A stretch of 64,000 nt of DNA from JABDIP01 sp965227455 (GCA_965227455.1 OZ245752.1:3968001-4032000); one strand, 5' to 3'; numbered from the stretch's first letter, positions 1 through 9,229 are shown. Notes: generated from the sequence alone by a model not told the origin. Program-made: numbers and translations.

Positions 1-382
1 TCGGCGACGGCCGGATGAAGGCGGATTCGGTGCGGGCCAGCACCTCCATGCGCGTCTTGTCGCCGAGGATCGAGCCGCCGGAGCGCTTGGAGGAGGGATC
101 GACGGCCAGCACCGCCACCCGATGACCGCGTTCGATGGCGTCCAGGCCGAACACCTCGATGAAGGTGGATTTGCCGACGCCGGGCACGCCCGAGATGCCC
201 AGCCGCACGGATTTCCCGGCCTTGGGCACCAGATGCTCCAGCAGCGCCTCGGCATTGCGCCGATGATCCGTGCGGGTCGATTCGATCAGCGTGATCGCCC
301 GCGCCAGGGCCCGCCGGTCGCCGGCCAGGACCTGCTTGGCAAGTCTTCTTTCCTGCGAGGCTCGGCCACTATTGGCTGACAC
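1..382 (-). CDS. meaB: Methylmalonyl-CoA mutase-associated GTPase MeaB/ArgK (5' part, cut by window edge)
   Basis: This is the first ~127 residues of a G3E-family GTPase that protects and reloads adenosylcobalamin-dependent methylmalonyl-CoA mutase. The sequence shows the P-loop GVPGVGKSTF, then RGHRVAVLAVDPSSKRSGGS and GDKTRME, which are diagnostic of MeaB/ArgK. The gene runs off the left end. I chose a GTG start at 382; a second GTG (388) and a TTG (391) lie just upstream after an in-frame TAG, and no strong Shine-Dalgarno separates them. Its partner mutase is on the same strand about 13.6 kb upstream, with an R-M pair, housekeeping genes and a PARIS-like pair in between. Family assignment is secure; the exact start is not. 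Confidence 0.9.
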   Translation of the reverse strand, partial: MSANSGRASQERRLAKQVLAGDRRALARAITLIESTRTDHRRNAEALLEHLVPKAGKSVRLGISGVPGVGKSTFIEVFGLDAIERGHRVAVLAVDPSSKRSGGSILGDKTRMEVLARTESAFIRPSP

Positions 383-501
383 TGCCACCAACTAGGGCGC
401 CACGCCGAAAAGCGAATTTGTCAATGAAGCCTGCGAATACATGGAATTGCGTCGAAGACAGTGGGCAATAGCACACACAGTGATTGCAGCAGAAAGTGAG
501 T

Positions 502-1146
502 TCACGGCCCCAATTCGTACCCAGATGATGCTAGATCGGATAATTCTCCATGTACCTTTTCTTGCTGACGATAGCAGGAGTACTCATCTCCCCATTGATC
601 CCATCCGGCACGACCATGCCTTGCAAATATCTCCAGAAATGGTCCGGGGCTGCACGATTCGATTAGATCATAGAAGTCGTCAGGCTTGCGCGAATGTTCC
701 CTTTTTCGACTTGGCAATAGATTAACCTGTCGTCGCCCAGGTTGAAGTGTCCGGGCCTTCTTGCCGCGGACGCCAAATAGAATGAGCTCGGTTACATTTC
801 GGAAATAAAATCCAACGCCCCGTCCATCAGGTCCGCCATCTTTTCTGACTTTATACCAAACGAGGTTCGTTTTATATTCGAACCCCCAGGCATCCATCAC
901 CGAAAGTCCCTCACGTAACAACGCATTTGGAACCCACAAATATAGATGACTTGTATCTTCACAAAGCTCTCGTATTGGAAGAGCTTCGATCTCTGCGAAC
1001 GACATCGTTGAATATCGAGCCAACCGACGGTGTTCCGGCGCCATTTTTCCCGTAGCATTCTGAAATCGCCACGGCGGATCAGCCAAGATAGTCCTGTACC
1101 TGCGACCATCGACATGTGCCCGCAACAAACCTCCCGATCCATCCAT
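502..1146 (-). CDS. MT-A70 family DNA adenine methyltransferase (modification subunit of type II R-M)
   Basis: The 214-residue protein carries the catalytic DPPW tetrad at residues 23-26 (LADPPWRF) and the MT-A70 pattern that follows, with YSTMSFAEIEALP, LYLWVPN and a C-terminal EIFARHGRAGWDQWGDE. This family transfers a methyl group from S-adenosylmethionine to N6 of adenine. Its length is normal for prokaryotic MT-A70 enzymes. The start lies 4 nt after the stop of the BglII-like endonuclease gene, so the two are almost certainly co-transcribed with endonuclease first. The likely role is protecting host DNA at the endonuclease's site. Base composition is lower in GC than the neighbouring chromosomal genes, suggesting horizontal acquisition. 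The recognition sequence cannot be read from the protein. Confidence 0.88.
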   Translation of the reverse strand: MDGSGGLLRAHVDGRRYRTILADPPWRFQNATGKMAPEHRRLARYSTMSFAEIEALPIRELCEDTSHLYLWVPNALLREGLSVMDAWGFEYKTNLVWYKVRKDGGPDGRGVGFYFRNVTELILFGVRGKKARTLQPGRRQVNLLPSRKREHSRKPDDFYDLIESCSPGPFLEIFARHGRAGWDQWGDEYSCYRQQEKVHGELSDLASSGYELGP

Positions 1147-1150
1147 CGCC

Positions 1151-1747
1151 TTATTCCCCGCGCTTCAAGAGTGATTCGGTAATACCGAGCACCAAGATCG
1201 GACAGCCTCCGGCTCCGCCGCCGTCGATCTTTGGCCATAGCTTATCGGTGTGTGTGGACGATCGTCCGAAAGCTGTTCCTGGACGAATTTCGTTCAAAGC
1301 GCCCTGTAGATCAGTATCCCGTGTGATTACGATCCCCACACTCAAGATGTCCAATTGATGAAGTAGCCTGAAATTATTGAGATCTCGGTCGAAAAAAGGA
1401 TCTTTGTTGTTCCACTCGATCTCAATTCCTACTCGATTCTTGAACCCATCGATCGTATGCGTCGGCGATGGATAGACCTCGTCGTCGACCTTAATTGAGG
1501 TCTGGAAACGTCTTTCAGTCCAGCCTCGTGATTCCAAGATTCTTTCAACGGCAATCGAGATTTTGGATTTGCCACCCCCGCCTGCGCGAATGAAGCTTTC
1601 TTTCAATTCAAATTGCTTCATAAGCACAAGAAGGTCCGCCCACTCTTCGGGAAAATCAGATTTCAGAATCGACGACGCGTGTCGCCACTCCCGAATGAGC
1701 CACAATCGGTTGATCGCAGGATCGAAATTCCTGTTGTCCTGATACAT
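1151..1747 (-). CDS. BglII/BstYI-like type II restriction endonuclease
   Basis: The 198-residue protein has the core HTIDGFKNRVGIEIEWNNKD. Counting from the first Met, D100, E109 and E111 have the D-x8-E-x-E spacing of the BglII active site (D84, E93, Q95), a PD-(D/E)xK variant. It would cut double-stranded DNA with Mg2+. The adjacent MT-A70 methyltransferase, 4 nt downstream, is the usual companion. The AT-rich codon use differs from flanking genes. The ATG at 1747 follows a minimal AGG with almost no spacing, and a short ORF of six codons (MNKTLN) ends right before it, so translation initiation may be weak or coupled to that leader. Family is inferred from motif spacing and context. Confidence 0.8.
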   Translation of the reverse strand: MYQDNRNFDPAINRLWLIREWRHASSILKSDFPEEWADLLVLMKQFELKESFIRAGGGGKSKISIAVERILESRGWTERRFQTSIKVDDEVYPSPTHTIDGFKNRVGIEIEWNNKDPFFDRDLNNFRLLHQLDILSVGIVITRDTDLQGALNEIRPGTAFGRSSTHTDKLWPKIDGGGAGGCPILVLGITESLLKRGE

Positions 1748-1909
1748 CCTAGTTCAGAGTTTTGTTCATGAAAAGTTCTTTTCTCGCGTTGGCGACATCA
1801 ACATATTGAGCGTTTCATCACCGGAATTACAAGATGCTGAATCGTGTCGCTGTGATCGACCCTCAAATGTGCGACAGTCGTCAAGACTCCTCACTGCATT
1901 TTCGCGCAG

Positions 1910-3754
1910 TCAAGTCGGCTCGGTAATCGGTGCCCCTGCGACACCCGCCACGCCCCGCTCCGCCGCCTCCTGCTGGCGGCGCCACAGGGCGGCGTAGGCG
2001 CCGTCACGGGCCAGCAGATCGGCATGACGGCCGCGTTCGGCGATGCGACCCTCCTCCAGCACGATGATCTCGTCGGCATCGATGACGGTGGAGAGGCGAT
2101 GGGCGATGACCAGGGTGGTGCGGCCGGTGCTGACCTCGCGCAGATTGGCCTGGATCTCGCGCTCGGTATGGGTGTCCAGCGCGGAGGTCGCCTCGTCGAA
2201 CAGCAGGATCGCCGGCTGCTTGAGGATGGTGCGGGCGATGGCGACGCGCTGCTTCTCGCCGCCGGAGAGCTTCAACCCGCGCTCGCCGACCCGGGTCTGG
2301 TAGCCGTCCGGTAGCCCCATGACAAAGTCATGGATGCGGGCCAGCCGCGCCGCCTCCTCGATCTCCGCCGGCGAGGCGTCCGGCCGGCCATAGGAGACGT
2401 TGTAATAGATGGTGTCATTGAACAGCACCGTGTCCTGGGGAACGATCCCGATCGCCGCCCGCAGGCTGGCCTGGGTCACCTGGGTCACGTCCTGGCCGTC
2501 GATCCGGACCGCGCCCTGGTTGGCGTTGTAGAAGCGAAACAGCAGCCGGCTGATGGTCGATTTTCCGGCGCCGGTCGGACCGACGATGGCCACCGTCTTG
2601 CCCGGCGGCACCTGGAACGACACGCCCTTGAGGATCGGCCGGCGCGGGTCGTAGCCGAAATGCACGTCCTCGAAGGCAACGGCGCCGCCATCGACCTGCA
2701 AGGGGCGCGCGTCCGGCGCGTCCTGGACCTCGGCCGACACGCCGAGCAGGTCGAACATCTGCTCCATATCCGCCAGGCTCTGCTTGATCTCGCGATAGAC
2801 GAAGCCGAAGAAATTGAGCGGCTGGTAGAGCTGCATCAGATAGGTGTTCACCAGCACGAAATCGCCGATGGTCATCTGGCCTGCGACGATCCCGCGCCCG
2901 GCCATGAACATCACCGCCGTCAGGCCGACGGAGATGATCGCCGCCTGCCCGATGTTCAAGAGCGACAGCGACGAGCGGCTCTTCACTGCCGCGGATTCGT
3001 ACTCCACCAGCGCGGAGTCGAAGCGCCGGGCCTCATGGGCCTCGTTGCCGAAATACTTCACCGTCTCGAAGTTCAGCAGGCTGTCGATCGCCTTGGTGTT
3101 GGCCTCCTGGTCGTTCAGGTTCATCTGCCGGCGGAACTTCAGCCGCCATTCGGTGACCCACATGGTGAATCCGACATACAGGACGACGGTCACCAGGGTG
3201 ACCAGCGAGAACCAGATGTCGAACAGCTGCCACAGGATCACCGTCACCAGCCCGATCTCCAGCAGGGTCGGCAGGATGTTGAACAGCATGAAGGACAGCA
3301 GGGTCTCGATGCCCTTGGTGCCGCGCTCGATGGCCCGGTTCAGCCCGCCGGTCTGGCGATCCAGATGGAAACGCAGCGACAGATGATGCAGGTGCCGGAA
3401 GATGGTCAGCGCCACCTTGCGGATCGCCCGCTGCGCCACCTTGGCGAACACCGCGTCGCGCAGTTCCGCGAAGGCCAGGCTGAGCACCCGCGCCAGCCCA
3501 TAGGCCAGGATGATGCCCAACGGCACCGCCAGCACCAGGTTGTCGGTCGGGTTCAGCGCGTCGATGGCCTGCTTGTAGAGGATCGGCACATAGACATTTG
3601 CCAGCTTGGCGGCCACCAGGAAGGACAGCGCGATCACCACCCGGATGCGCATCTCCCACTCGCCCTTCGGCCAGAGATAGGGTCCGAGCGACGAGAGGAC
3701 ACGGACATCGCCGGTCGGTGTCGGGCTGTCGGGGGTAATCGGGGTACGGGCCAT
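1910..3754 (-). CDS. ABC transporter, fused permease-ATPase, Atm1/HMT1 type
   Basis: The 614-residue half-transporter has an N-terminal six-helix exporter domain (about residues 35-330) followed by an ATPase domain with Walker A GPTGAGKST, signature LSGGEKQRV, Walker B ILLFDEATSALD and the H-loop IAHRLST. The N-terminal stretch with AAKLANVYVPILYKQAIDAL matches the Atm1/ABCB7/HMT1 group, which exports glutathione-linked or Fe/S-related and heavy-metal conjugates from the cytosol in a homodimer. Length is typical. It lies between the R-M pair and a DUF3137 gene, all on the minus strand, with no obvious operon partner. Substrate is unproven. Confidence 0.9.
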   Translation of the reverse strand: MARTPITPDSPTPTGDVRVLSSLGPYLWPKGEWEMRIRVVIALSFLVAAKLANVYVPILYKQAIDALNPTDNLVLAVPLGIILAYGLARVLSLAFAELRDAVFAKVAQRAIRKVALTIFRHLHHLSLRFHLDRQTGGLNRAIERGTKGIETLLSFMLFNILPTLLEIGLVTVILWQLFDIWFSLVTLVTVVLYVGFTMWVTEWRLKFRRQMNLNDQEANTKAIDSLLNFETVKYFGNEAHEARRFDSALVEYESAAVKSRSSLSLLNIGQAAIISVGLTAVMFMAGRGIVAGQMTIGDFVLVNTYLMQLYQPLNFFGFVYREIKQSLADMEQMFDLLGVSAEVQDAPDARPLQVDGGAVAFEDVHFGYDPRRPILKGVSFQVPPGKTVAIVGPTGAGKSTISRLLFRFYNANQGAVRIDGQDVTQVTQASLRAAIGIVPQDTVLFNDTIYYNVSYGRPDASPAEIEEAARLARIHDFVMGLPDGYQTRVGERGLKLSGGEKQRVAIARTILKQPAILLFDEATSALDTHTEREIQANLREVSTGRTTLVIAHRLSTVIDADEIIVLEEGRIAERGRHADLLARDGAYAALWRRQQEAAERGVAGVAGAPITEPT

Positions 3755-3798
3755 GGGGCTAAGCTAGGGTGCCGGCCGCCCGTTGCAAAGGGCGCTGC

Positions 3799-4797
3799 CT
3801 AGAAGGGCGCATTCGGATCCGATTTCAGGATGTCGACGATCCGCACGATGGCCGCGAACTGCCCGGCCAGGACGCGCAGCCCCGTATAGCGCCGCAGGCT
3901 ACCTGTCATCGGCGGCGGTTCGAACAGGTCCAAATCGACCGGGACCGCGATGAACAGGCAATCAGCATAAAAGGCAGCCCGGACGGTGCCGTCTCCCAAC
4001 CCCTCGGCCAGCGTCGTCAGCGCCTCGAGCAATGCCGGCGTCGCCAACCGCGCGGCCTCCGCATCTTCCGATGCCAGGATGTCGAATCCGCCCGCGTCGT
4101 TGCCGGCGGGCGGCGTCGTTTCCCGGAGCCCATCGGGGAGTTCGACCTGCCCCACTCCGGGCGAGCCCGTCTCGCGACGCAGGATCGTCATGCCGGCCAG
4201 CCTTTTCCAGGCGGCGATCCGAACGCACAGTGCCCGATGGAACGGCATCGGATAGTTCCGGCCCGGCTGCAGCAGCGTCACCTCGGCGAATTCGATCTTC
4301 ACCTCGGAATAGACGCCGGAGAAGTGATCCTCCGACCGATGCCAATGGTGGCCCGGCAGGGTCCCCGATTCCCGGATGTCATATCCGGGAACACAGCCCG
4401 TACGGTCGTACTGAAACGAGCCGAAATGGCCCGCAATCATGGGCATGACCAGGTCCTTGTACCCGTTGCGATAGGCCGCCACGAGATCGCTGAGCCGGAA
4501 TTCCCAGATCGCGATCATGATCGCGACGAAGAACGTCACGCCCAGGCCGTAGGTCCACACCGGGTCTTCCCCGATGGGTCCGGCAAGCGCCGCCGCCATG
4601 CTCAGCCCGGCCGCCGCCAGAGCGGCGAACGCGGCCCCGAGCACCGTCCGCCGGGCAAGCGCCACCCAGGCAGATTTGCGCAGGGATTCAGCCGCCTCGA
4701 TGGCATAGCCGAAGCGCTCGTCATCGGCGCTCTCCCCGAACGGCCGGCGCGGCGGGCCGACCTTCGACCGGCGGCGGCGTGTCGGAATGATCGACAT
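3799..4797 (-). CDS. DUF3137 domain protein (paralogue 2 of the lemA cluster)
   Basis: About 332 residues, with two hydrophobic helices near residues 50-100 and a soluble C-terminal region ending LFEPPPMTG...VRIVDILKSD, which mirrors the C-terminus of the next gene upstream (LFEPPSIFTS...SIIDILKLDE). The two are diverged paralogues arising from an old tandem duplication. DUF3137 proteins are membrane proteins of unknown function often encoded next to lemA. I prefer the ATG at 4797; a GTG at 4809 adds four residues. The gene follows its paralogue by about 145 nt on the same strand and probably shares the lemA transcript. Confidence 0.78.
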   Translation of the reverse strand: MSIIPTRRRRSKVGPPRRPFGESADDERFGYAIEAAESLRKSAWVALARRTVLGAAFAALAAAGLSMAAALAGPIGEDPVWTYGLGVTFFVAIMIAIWEFRLSDLVAAYRNGYKDLVMPMIAGHFGSFQYDRTGCVPGYDIRESGTLPGHHWHRSEDHFSGVYSEVKIEFAEVTLLQPGRNYPMPFHRALCVRIAAWKRLAGMTILRRETGSPGVGQVELPDGLRETTPPAGNDAGGFDILASEDAEAARLATPALLEALTTLAEGLGDGTVRAAFYADCLFIAVPVDLDLFEPPPMTGSLRRYTGLRVLAGQFAAIVRIVDILKSDPNAPF

Positions 4798-4940
4798 GCC
4801 GCCTGTCACTGCCCGCGCAATCGGGGCAGGCAGGCGCCAGCCGGTTGTAGAATGTCAGAGCGAATGATGCGCCGGGCCATAATCCGAGGCTAAGGCCCTC
4901 GGGGCCGGCTGCAAAGTCCGGTCGCGCAGTCTCGGCCGGC

Positions 4941-5957
4941 CTAAAGCCCGGTCCGTTCATCCAGCTTGAGGATGTCGATGATCGACAGCACGTCGCCGAA
5001 TTCCTGGGAGATGCGCTTGACGCCGGTGTCCTTCGTCACGCTGGTGAAGATCGAGGGCGGCTCGAACAGATCCTTGGAATTGGGCACCATGACGAAGAAC
5101 TGCTCGTCATAGAAGGCCGCCTGCAGACGGCCGTCGCCCATATGCATGGCGAGTGTGGTCAGCCGCTCCATGAAGGCCGGGGTCAGCAGGTAGCGGGCCT
5201 CGATCTGATCGGTGCCGTAGACCTCGAAGCGTTCCTCGAAGGCCGGATCCTCCAGCGCGACCCGTTCCAGGCCGCCGAATTTCTCGCCCAGCCAGTTGGC
5301 GATGGCGCCGGCGTCGCGCTTGATGACGGTCTTGCCTTTGACCGACTTGTGGGTCGACAGCAGCACGAACAGGCCCTTGAACACGGTGACGGTCTTGCGG
5401 TCCTTGCCGCTGCCCTGCTCCTTGGTCAGCTTGGCTTCCGCCAACTCTACGTCGACACCCTTGTAGGTGCCGGTGAACTTGTCCTCGGATTTGTAGTCGT
5501 CATGGTGCGGCAGCAGGGTCGAGGCGGTCAGCCGGCCGGTGCCGATCTTGCCGTCCTCCTCATAGCGGAATTCGCCCAGCGAACCGGCGATTGCCGGCAG
5601 AACGCGCGATTTGTAGGCCGAGATGTAGCGCCGGCGCGGCTGGTTGGCCCAGTAGCCGAGTCCCATGGCGGCCCCCAGTGGCGGGATGACGTAGACCGGG
5701 AAATGGAGCCCCTGAAGGGCGCCGCCGAACGTGCCGACGGCTGCCAGGGCGGACACGACGGCCAGGGCGCCGGCGCCCAGCACCGCGACCGCGACGCGGA
5801 ACAAGAACTCGCTTTTCTGACTCTCGCGCTGGCGATCCAACTCATCCAGGATCGGCCGCAGGCTCGCCTCCAGTCCGCCGGGTTCCGGAGCATTCGCTTG
5901 CGATTCCGCCGGCTGGGTGCCGTCCTGCGGGATCGGCATGTCCATCGTGTCGGTCAT
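4941..5957 (-). CDS. DUF3137 domain protein (paralogue 1 of the lemA cluster)
   Basis: The 338-residue protein has a charged N-terminus, two predicted transmembrane helices (around residues 47-100) and a long cytosolic domain containing YEEDGKIGTG, KSEDKFTGTYKGVDVELAEAKLT and DLFEPPSIF. It matches the DUF3137 family, which is co-located with lemA in many proteobacteria; the function is unknown. It starts 19 nt after the lemA stop, on the same strand, so co-transcription is very likely. The hydrophobic segments suggest it sits in the inner membrane with LemA. Confidence 0.82.
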   Translation of the reverse strand: MTDTMDMPIPQDGTQPAESQANAPEPGGLEASLRPILDELDRQRESQKSEFLFRVAVAVLGAGALAVVSALAAVGTFGGALQGLHFPVYVIPPLGAAMGLGYWANQPRRRYISAYKSRVLPAIAGSLGEFRYEEDGKIGTGRLTASTLLPHHDDYKSEDKFTGTYKGVDVELAEAKLTKEQGSGKDRKTVTVFKGLFVLLSTHKSVKGKTVIKRDAGAIANWLGEKFGGLERVALEDPAFEERFEVYGTDQIEARYLLTPAFMERLTTLAMHMGDGRLQAAFYDEQFFVMVPNSKDLFEPPSIFTSVTKDTGVKRISQEFGDVLSIIDILKLDERTGL

Positions 5958-5976
5958 AGCGTGTCCCCCGATCCGC

Positions 5977-6546
5977 TCAGCTCAGATACTTGTCGGCATC
6001 GACCGGCGCCCGGTCGGCCTCGGCCGCCTCGAACAGCGGCATGTCGCCGACTCCGGCCATGCCGGCGATCAGCGTGCCGGGGAAAATCTGAATGGAATTG
6101 CGCAGCGCCGTGACGGCGGAATTGTAGAAGCGCCGGGCCGCGGCGATGTTGGCCTCGACCTCGTTGTAGCTGCGCTGAGCCTGTACCATGGTCTGGTCGG
6201 ACTTCAGGTCGGGATAATTCTCCACCGCCACCATCAGCTGGCCCATCCGGCCCTGCAGCGCCGCCTCGATCTCGAACATCTGCTTGGCGGCCTCCGCATC
6301 CGGCTTGCCGCCGGATTCCAGCGCCTGGGCGCGCAGCCGGGTGATCTCCTCCAGCAGCGACCGCTCATGCTCCATGAAGCGCTTGGCGATGGTCAGGATG
6401 TTGGGGATCAGGTCGCGCCGCTTCTTCAGCTGCACGTCGATACCGGAGAAGGCTTCCTGGGCCTTGTTCCGGGCGCCGATGATCTTGACGTACCAGATGT
6501 ATCCGATGACGACGATGCCGCCGATAATCCCGAGCGCTATCAACAC
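5977..6546 (-). CDS. lemA: LemA family membrane protein
   Basis: An N-terminal transmembrane helix (LIALGIIGGIVVIGYIWYV) is followed by a long helical domain with the family motif FSGIDVQLKKRRDLIPNIL and a YNEVEANIAAARRFYNSAV stretch. LemA proteins are inner-membrane helical-bundle proteins of poorly defined function. I chose a GTG start at 6546 because a strong purine-rich site (GAAGGAAGGG) lies just upstream; a TTG at 6567 would add seven residues. It heads a three-gene cluster with two DUF3137 genes. Confidence 0.87.
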   Translation of the reverse strand: MLIALGIIGGIVVIGYIWYVKIIGARNKAQEAFSGIDVQLKKRRDLIPNILTIAKRFMEHERSLLEEITRLRAQALESGGKPDAEAAKQMFEIEAALQGRMGQLMVAVENYPDLKSDQTMVQAQRSYNEVEANIAAARRFYNSAVTALRNSIQIFPGTLIAGMAGVGDMPLFEAAEADRAPVDADKYLS

Positions 6547-6671
6547 GGCCGAACCCTTCCTTCGCAAGGTGTATGAAGATTGTCCTAGCGAAAAAGGGTT
6601 GAGGCCCGGTTACCGCGGATTCACCCTGTTTCGGCCGGGCCAGGAGGCGTTGCGACCCGCCCGAATTGGAC

Positions 6672-7385
6672 ATGAGAGACGTCATGGCATCGAACCCGCA
6701 CAGGATCGAGACCGCCGAAGAGGCCATCGCCCATCTGCAGTCGCTGGCGGAGCCGGAGGCGCGCGACGGCATGGCGCGCTTCGGCATCAACACCGATCGG
6801 GCCCTGGGCCTGTCGATGCCGGTGTTGCGGGCGACGGCCAGGCAGATCGGTCGCAACCAGGCCGTCGCCGAGGGCCTTTGGCAATCCGGGCTGCACGAGG
6901 CGCGCATCCTGGCGGCCCTGGTCGCGGAGCCGAAGGCCTGCGACGCGGCGCTGCTGGAGCGCTGGGTGGAGGATCTCGATTCCTGGGACGTCACCGACCA
7001 GTTCTGCCTCAACCTGGTCCGGCGGACGGCGGATCCCTACGCCATGATCGAGCGCTGGTGCCCACGGCCGGAGACCTTCGTGCGCCGCGCTGGTTACGCC
7101 TTGATCGCCTGCCTGGCGGTGCATGACAAGCGGGCGCCGGACAACCGGTTCCTGGACCTGTTGCCATGGATCGAGGCGGCCGCCGACGACGACCGCAATT
7201 TCGTGAAGAAGGCGGTCAACTGGGCCTTGCGGCAGATCGGCAAGCGCAACGCGGCGCTGAATCCGGCCGCCATCGCCTGTGCGGAGCGTCTGGTCGCCCG
7301 GTCCGAGAAATCCGCGCAATGGATCGGTCGCGACGCCCTGCGCGAACTGACGTCCGAGAAGGTGCAGGCTCGGCTGACCGGTTAG
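6672..7385 (+). CDS. DNA alkylation repair protein, AlkD-like HEAT-repeat glycosylase family
   Basis: About 237 residues, with ARFGINTDRALGLSMPVLRATAR near the N-terminus and a HEAT-like helical repeat body including DLDSWDVTDQFC and NFVKKAVNWALRQIGKRN, which are typical of AlkD-like proteins. AlkD excises N3- and N7-alkylated purines by trapping the extruded backbone. The internal ATG at 6684 is preceded by GAGAG and may be the true start; the upstream ATG is 6672. The gene is divergent from lemA and stands alone. Catalytic activity is inferred from family membership. Confidence 0.82.
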   Translation: MRDVMASNPHRIETAEEAIAHLQSLAEPEARDGMARFGINTDRALGLSMPVLRATARQIGRNQAVAEGLWQSGLHEARILAALVAEPKACDAALLERWVEDLDSWDVTDQFCLNLVRRTADPYAMIERWCPRPETFVRRAGYALIACLAVHDKRAPDNRFLDLLPWIEAAADDDRNFVKKAVNWALRQIGKRNAALNPAAIACAERLVARSEKSAQWIGRDALRELTSEKVQARLTG

Positions 7386-7567
7386 GCCGCATAGGACCTA
7401 CCGATACCTGTCCGTCAATTGGAATGGGCGATGTAGCTGCCCGACCATGCGAACGCGCCGCCTTCGGACCCGGTCCACCCACGGCCCTTTCGCCCATCGG
7501 CCACGCCGTGTAGGAAAGGCGGTTCGGGCCGCCAATGCGGCCCGCAAGTTTGACCGAGCCCCGCGCC

Positions 7568-8479
7568 ATGCCGCCGATTCGCCAGCCCACGACCATCGAT
7601 ACCGCGCGGCTGTTCGCCCTGGGCGCGATCTGGGGCTCGGCCTTCCTGTGCATCGAGATCGCGCTGACCGGCTTCGCGCCGCTGACCCTGGCCGCCGGTC
7701 GGATCGCGCTGGCAGCGGTGGCGCTGGCGGTCGCCGTGCGGCTGGCCGGGCAGCACCTGCCCTTCCACCCCCGCACGCTGGGCCTGCTGACCGTCATCGG
7801 CTTCTTCAACACCGCCCTGCCCTTCGTGCTGATCAGCTGGGGGCAGCAGCACATCGACAGCGCCATGGCGGCGATCCTCATGGCCATCGGGCCGTTCGTG
7901 GCCCTGATCCTGTCGCATCTGTTCACCGGCGACGACCGCCTGACGCTGCCGAAGATCGCCGGCATGCTGCTGGGCTTCGCCGGGGTGGCGGTGCTGGTCG
8001 GCATCGACGCCATCGCCGGCGCCAAGGCCACCGTGCTGGGGCAGTTGTCGGTTATGGGGGCGGCGGCCTGCTATGCCCTGTCCGGGGTGCTGACCCGGCG
8101 CGTCGCCCATGTGCCGCCGCTGGCCAATGCCGCGACCGTGCTGCTGACCGCGACGGTCTACATGGTGCCGCTGGCCTTGCTGGTCGATCGCCCCTGGCTG
8201 TCGATGCCGGGTGGGCCGGCCTTGATGGCGCTGGCATTTCTTGGCCTGTTTCCCACCGGCCTCGCCTATCTGCTGCGATTCCAGATCATCACAGCGGTGG
8301 GGGCCACCTTCATGAGCCAGGTCAGTTATCTGGTGCCGCTGTTTGCGGTGCTTTGGGGCTGGCTGTTCCTGGCGGAGATCCCCTCGGCCGGCGGCTGGGC
8401 GGCGCTCGGGCTGATCCTGCTGGGCATCAATATCAGCCGCCTGCGCAGCGGCCGTGCGACCGAGCCGGCCGGCCCTTAG
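7568..8479 (+). CDS. EamA/DMT superfamily transporter
   Basis: About 303 residues with ten predicted transmembrane helices arranged as two EamA repeats. The first begins LFALGAIWGSAFLCIEIAL, and the second contains GAAACYALSGVLTRR. These are inner-membrane drug/metabolite exporters with 10 TM segments. The substrate cannot be told from sequence. I favour the ATG at 7568, which begins MPPIRQPTT; an in-frame ATG at 7535 adds 11 residues. It is transcribed alone on the plus strand. Confidence 0.85.
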   Translation: MPPIRQPTTIDTARLFALGAIWGSAFLCIEIALTGFAPLTLAAGRIALAAVALAVAVRLAGQHLPFHPRTLGLLTVIGFFNTALPFVLISWGQQHIDSAMAAILMAIGPFVALILSHLFTGDDRLTLPKIAGMLLGFAGVAVLVGIDAIAGAKATVLGQLSVMGAAACYALSGVLTRRVAHVPPLANAATVLLTATVYMVPLALLVDRPWLSMPGGPALMALAFLGLFPTGLAYLLRFQIITAVGATFMSQVSYLVPLFAVLWGWLFLAEIPSAGGWAALGLILLGINISRLRSGRATEPAGP

Positions 8480-8674
8480 CGTCGGTCCGCCAGTGCCGAG
8501 GTCGGCACCGGCCCGCTCCCCGGCATACGCGCGGCTTGCGGGGCGACGGCTAAGCGCCAATAATCCCGCGATTCAGGGCTTCGGCCCCGAATCCCGCCCC
8601 GGCCGCGCCTCAACGAACCAGCAAGGAACCCAGGTTTATAGTCCGCGCCGGGCTCAAATGCCGCAGGATCGTCG

Positions 8675-9223
8675 ATGAGAAGTGCCAGGGAGATTGCCAA
8701 GGGTCCGGCGCCGGAAACCGAAACCGGCGGCACCGGCGCGCGCAAGACGACCCGGTTCTGCGCCTTCCTGCTGGCGGCGCTGGTGGCGGTGCATCTGGTG
8801 TCCCTGTTCGAGGTCACCGGCGAATCCCTGGTTTGGGCCAACGGCATGCTGGACCTGCAGGACCGGCTCCAGATGCCGGTCTCCGACAGCCATGGCCCGG
8901 TCGGGCTGGCCTTCGCGATTCTGGGAACCCTGCTCGCAATCGCCATCTGGCGCTGGGGCAGCCTTATCGGGGCGCTGGCCTTCGCCGCATCGCTCGGCTG
9001 GGAGGTCTACGCCCACGCGCTGCGGCTGTGGCCGCCGATCCTGCTGGGCGAATCGGTTCCGGTCATGGCGATGGTGTCCGCTGGGCTGGCGCTGCTGGGC
9101 CTGCTGGTCAGCCTGGTCGCCCTGTTCGCCGGCTTCGCCTACTTGCTGGGCAAACGCAAGAATAAGGCCGCGCGGAGCCAGAAGGCCGAGGCGATGGCCC
9201 TGCGCATCCGCGCCCAGCGTTAG
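8675..9223 (+). CDS. Hypothetical multi-pass membrane protein
   Basis: A 182-residue protein with a charged, Gly/Ala-rich N-terminus and four hydrophobic helices, for example CAFLLAALVAVHLVSLF, GLAFAILGTLLAIAIW and MVSAGLALLGLLVSLVALFA, ending in a basic cytoplasmic tail (GKRKNKAARSQK). I do not recognise the family. A purine-rich AGGA lies about seven bases before the ATG, and codon use is typical of the chromosome, which supports a real gene. It is convergent with the AhpD-like gene, with only a few bases between them. Confidence 0.65.
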   Translation: MRSAREIAKGPAPETETGGTGARKTTRFCAFLLAALVAVHLVSLFEVTGESLVWANGMLDLQDRLQMPVSDSHGPVGLAFAILGTLLAIAIWRWGSLIGALAFAASLGWEVYAHALRLWPPILLGESVPVMAMVSAGLALLGLLVSLVALFAGFAYLLGKRKNKAARSQKAEAMALRIRAQR

Positions 9224-9229
9224 CGGCTC

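Noticed and set aside
2330..3802. Plus-strand open frame opposite the Atm1-type transporter
   Set aside because: The minus strand encodes all ABC motifs in this interval, so the open frame is a by-product.
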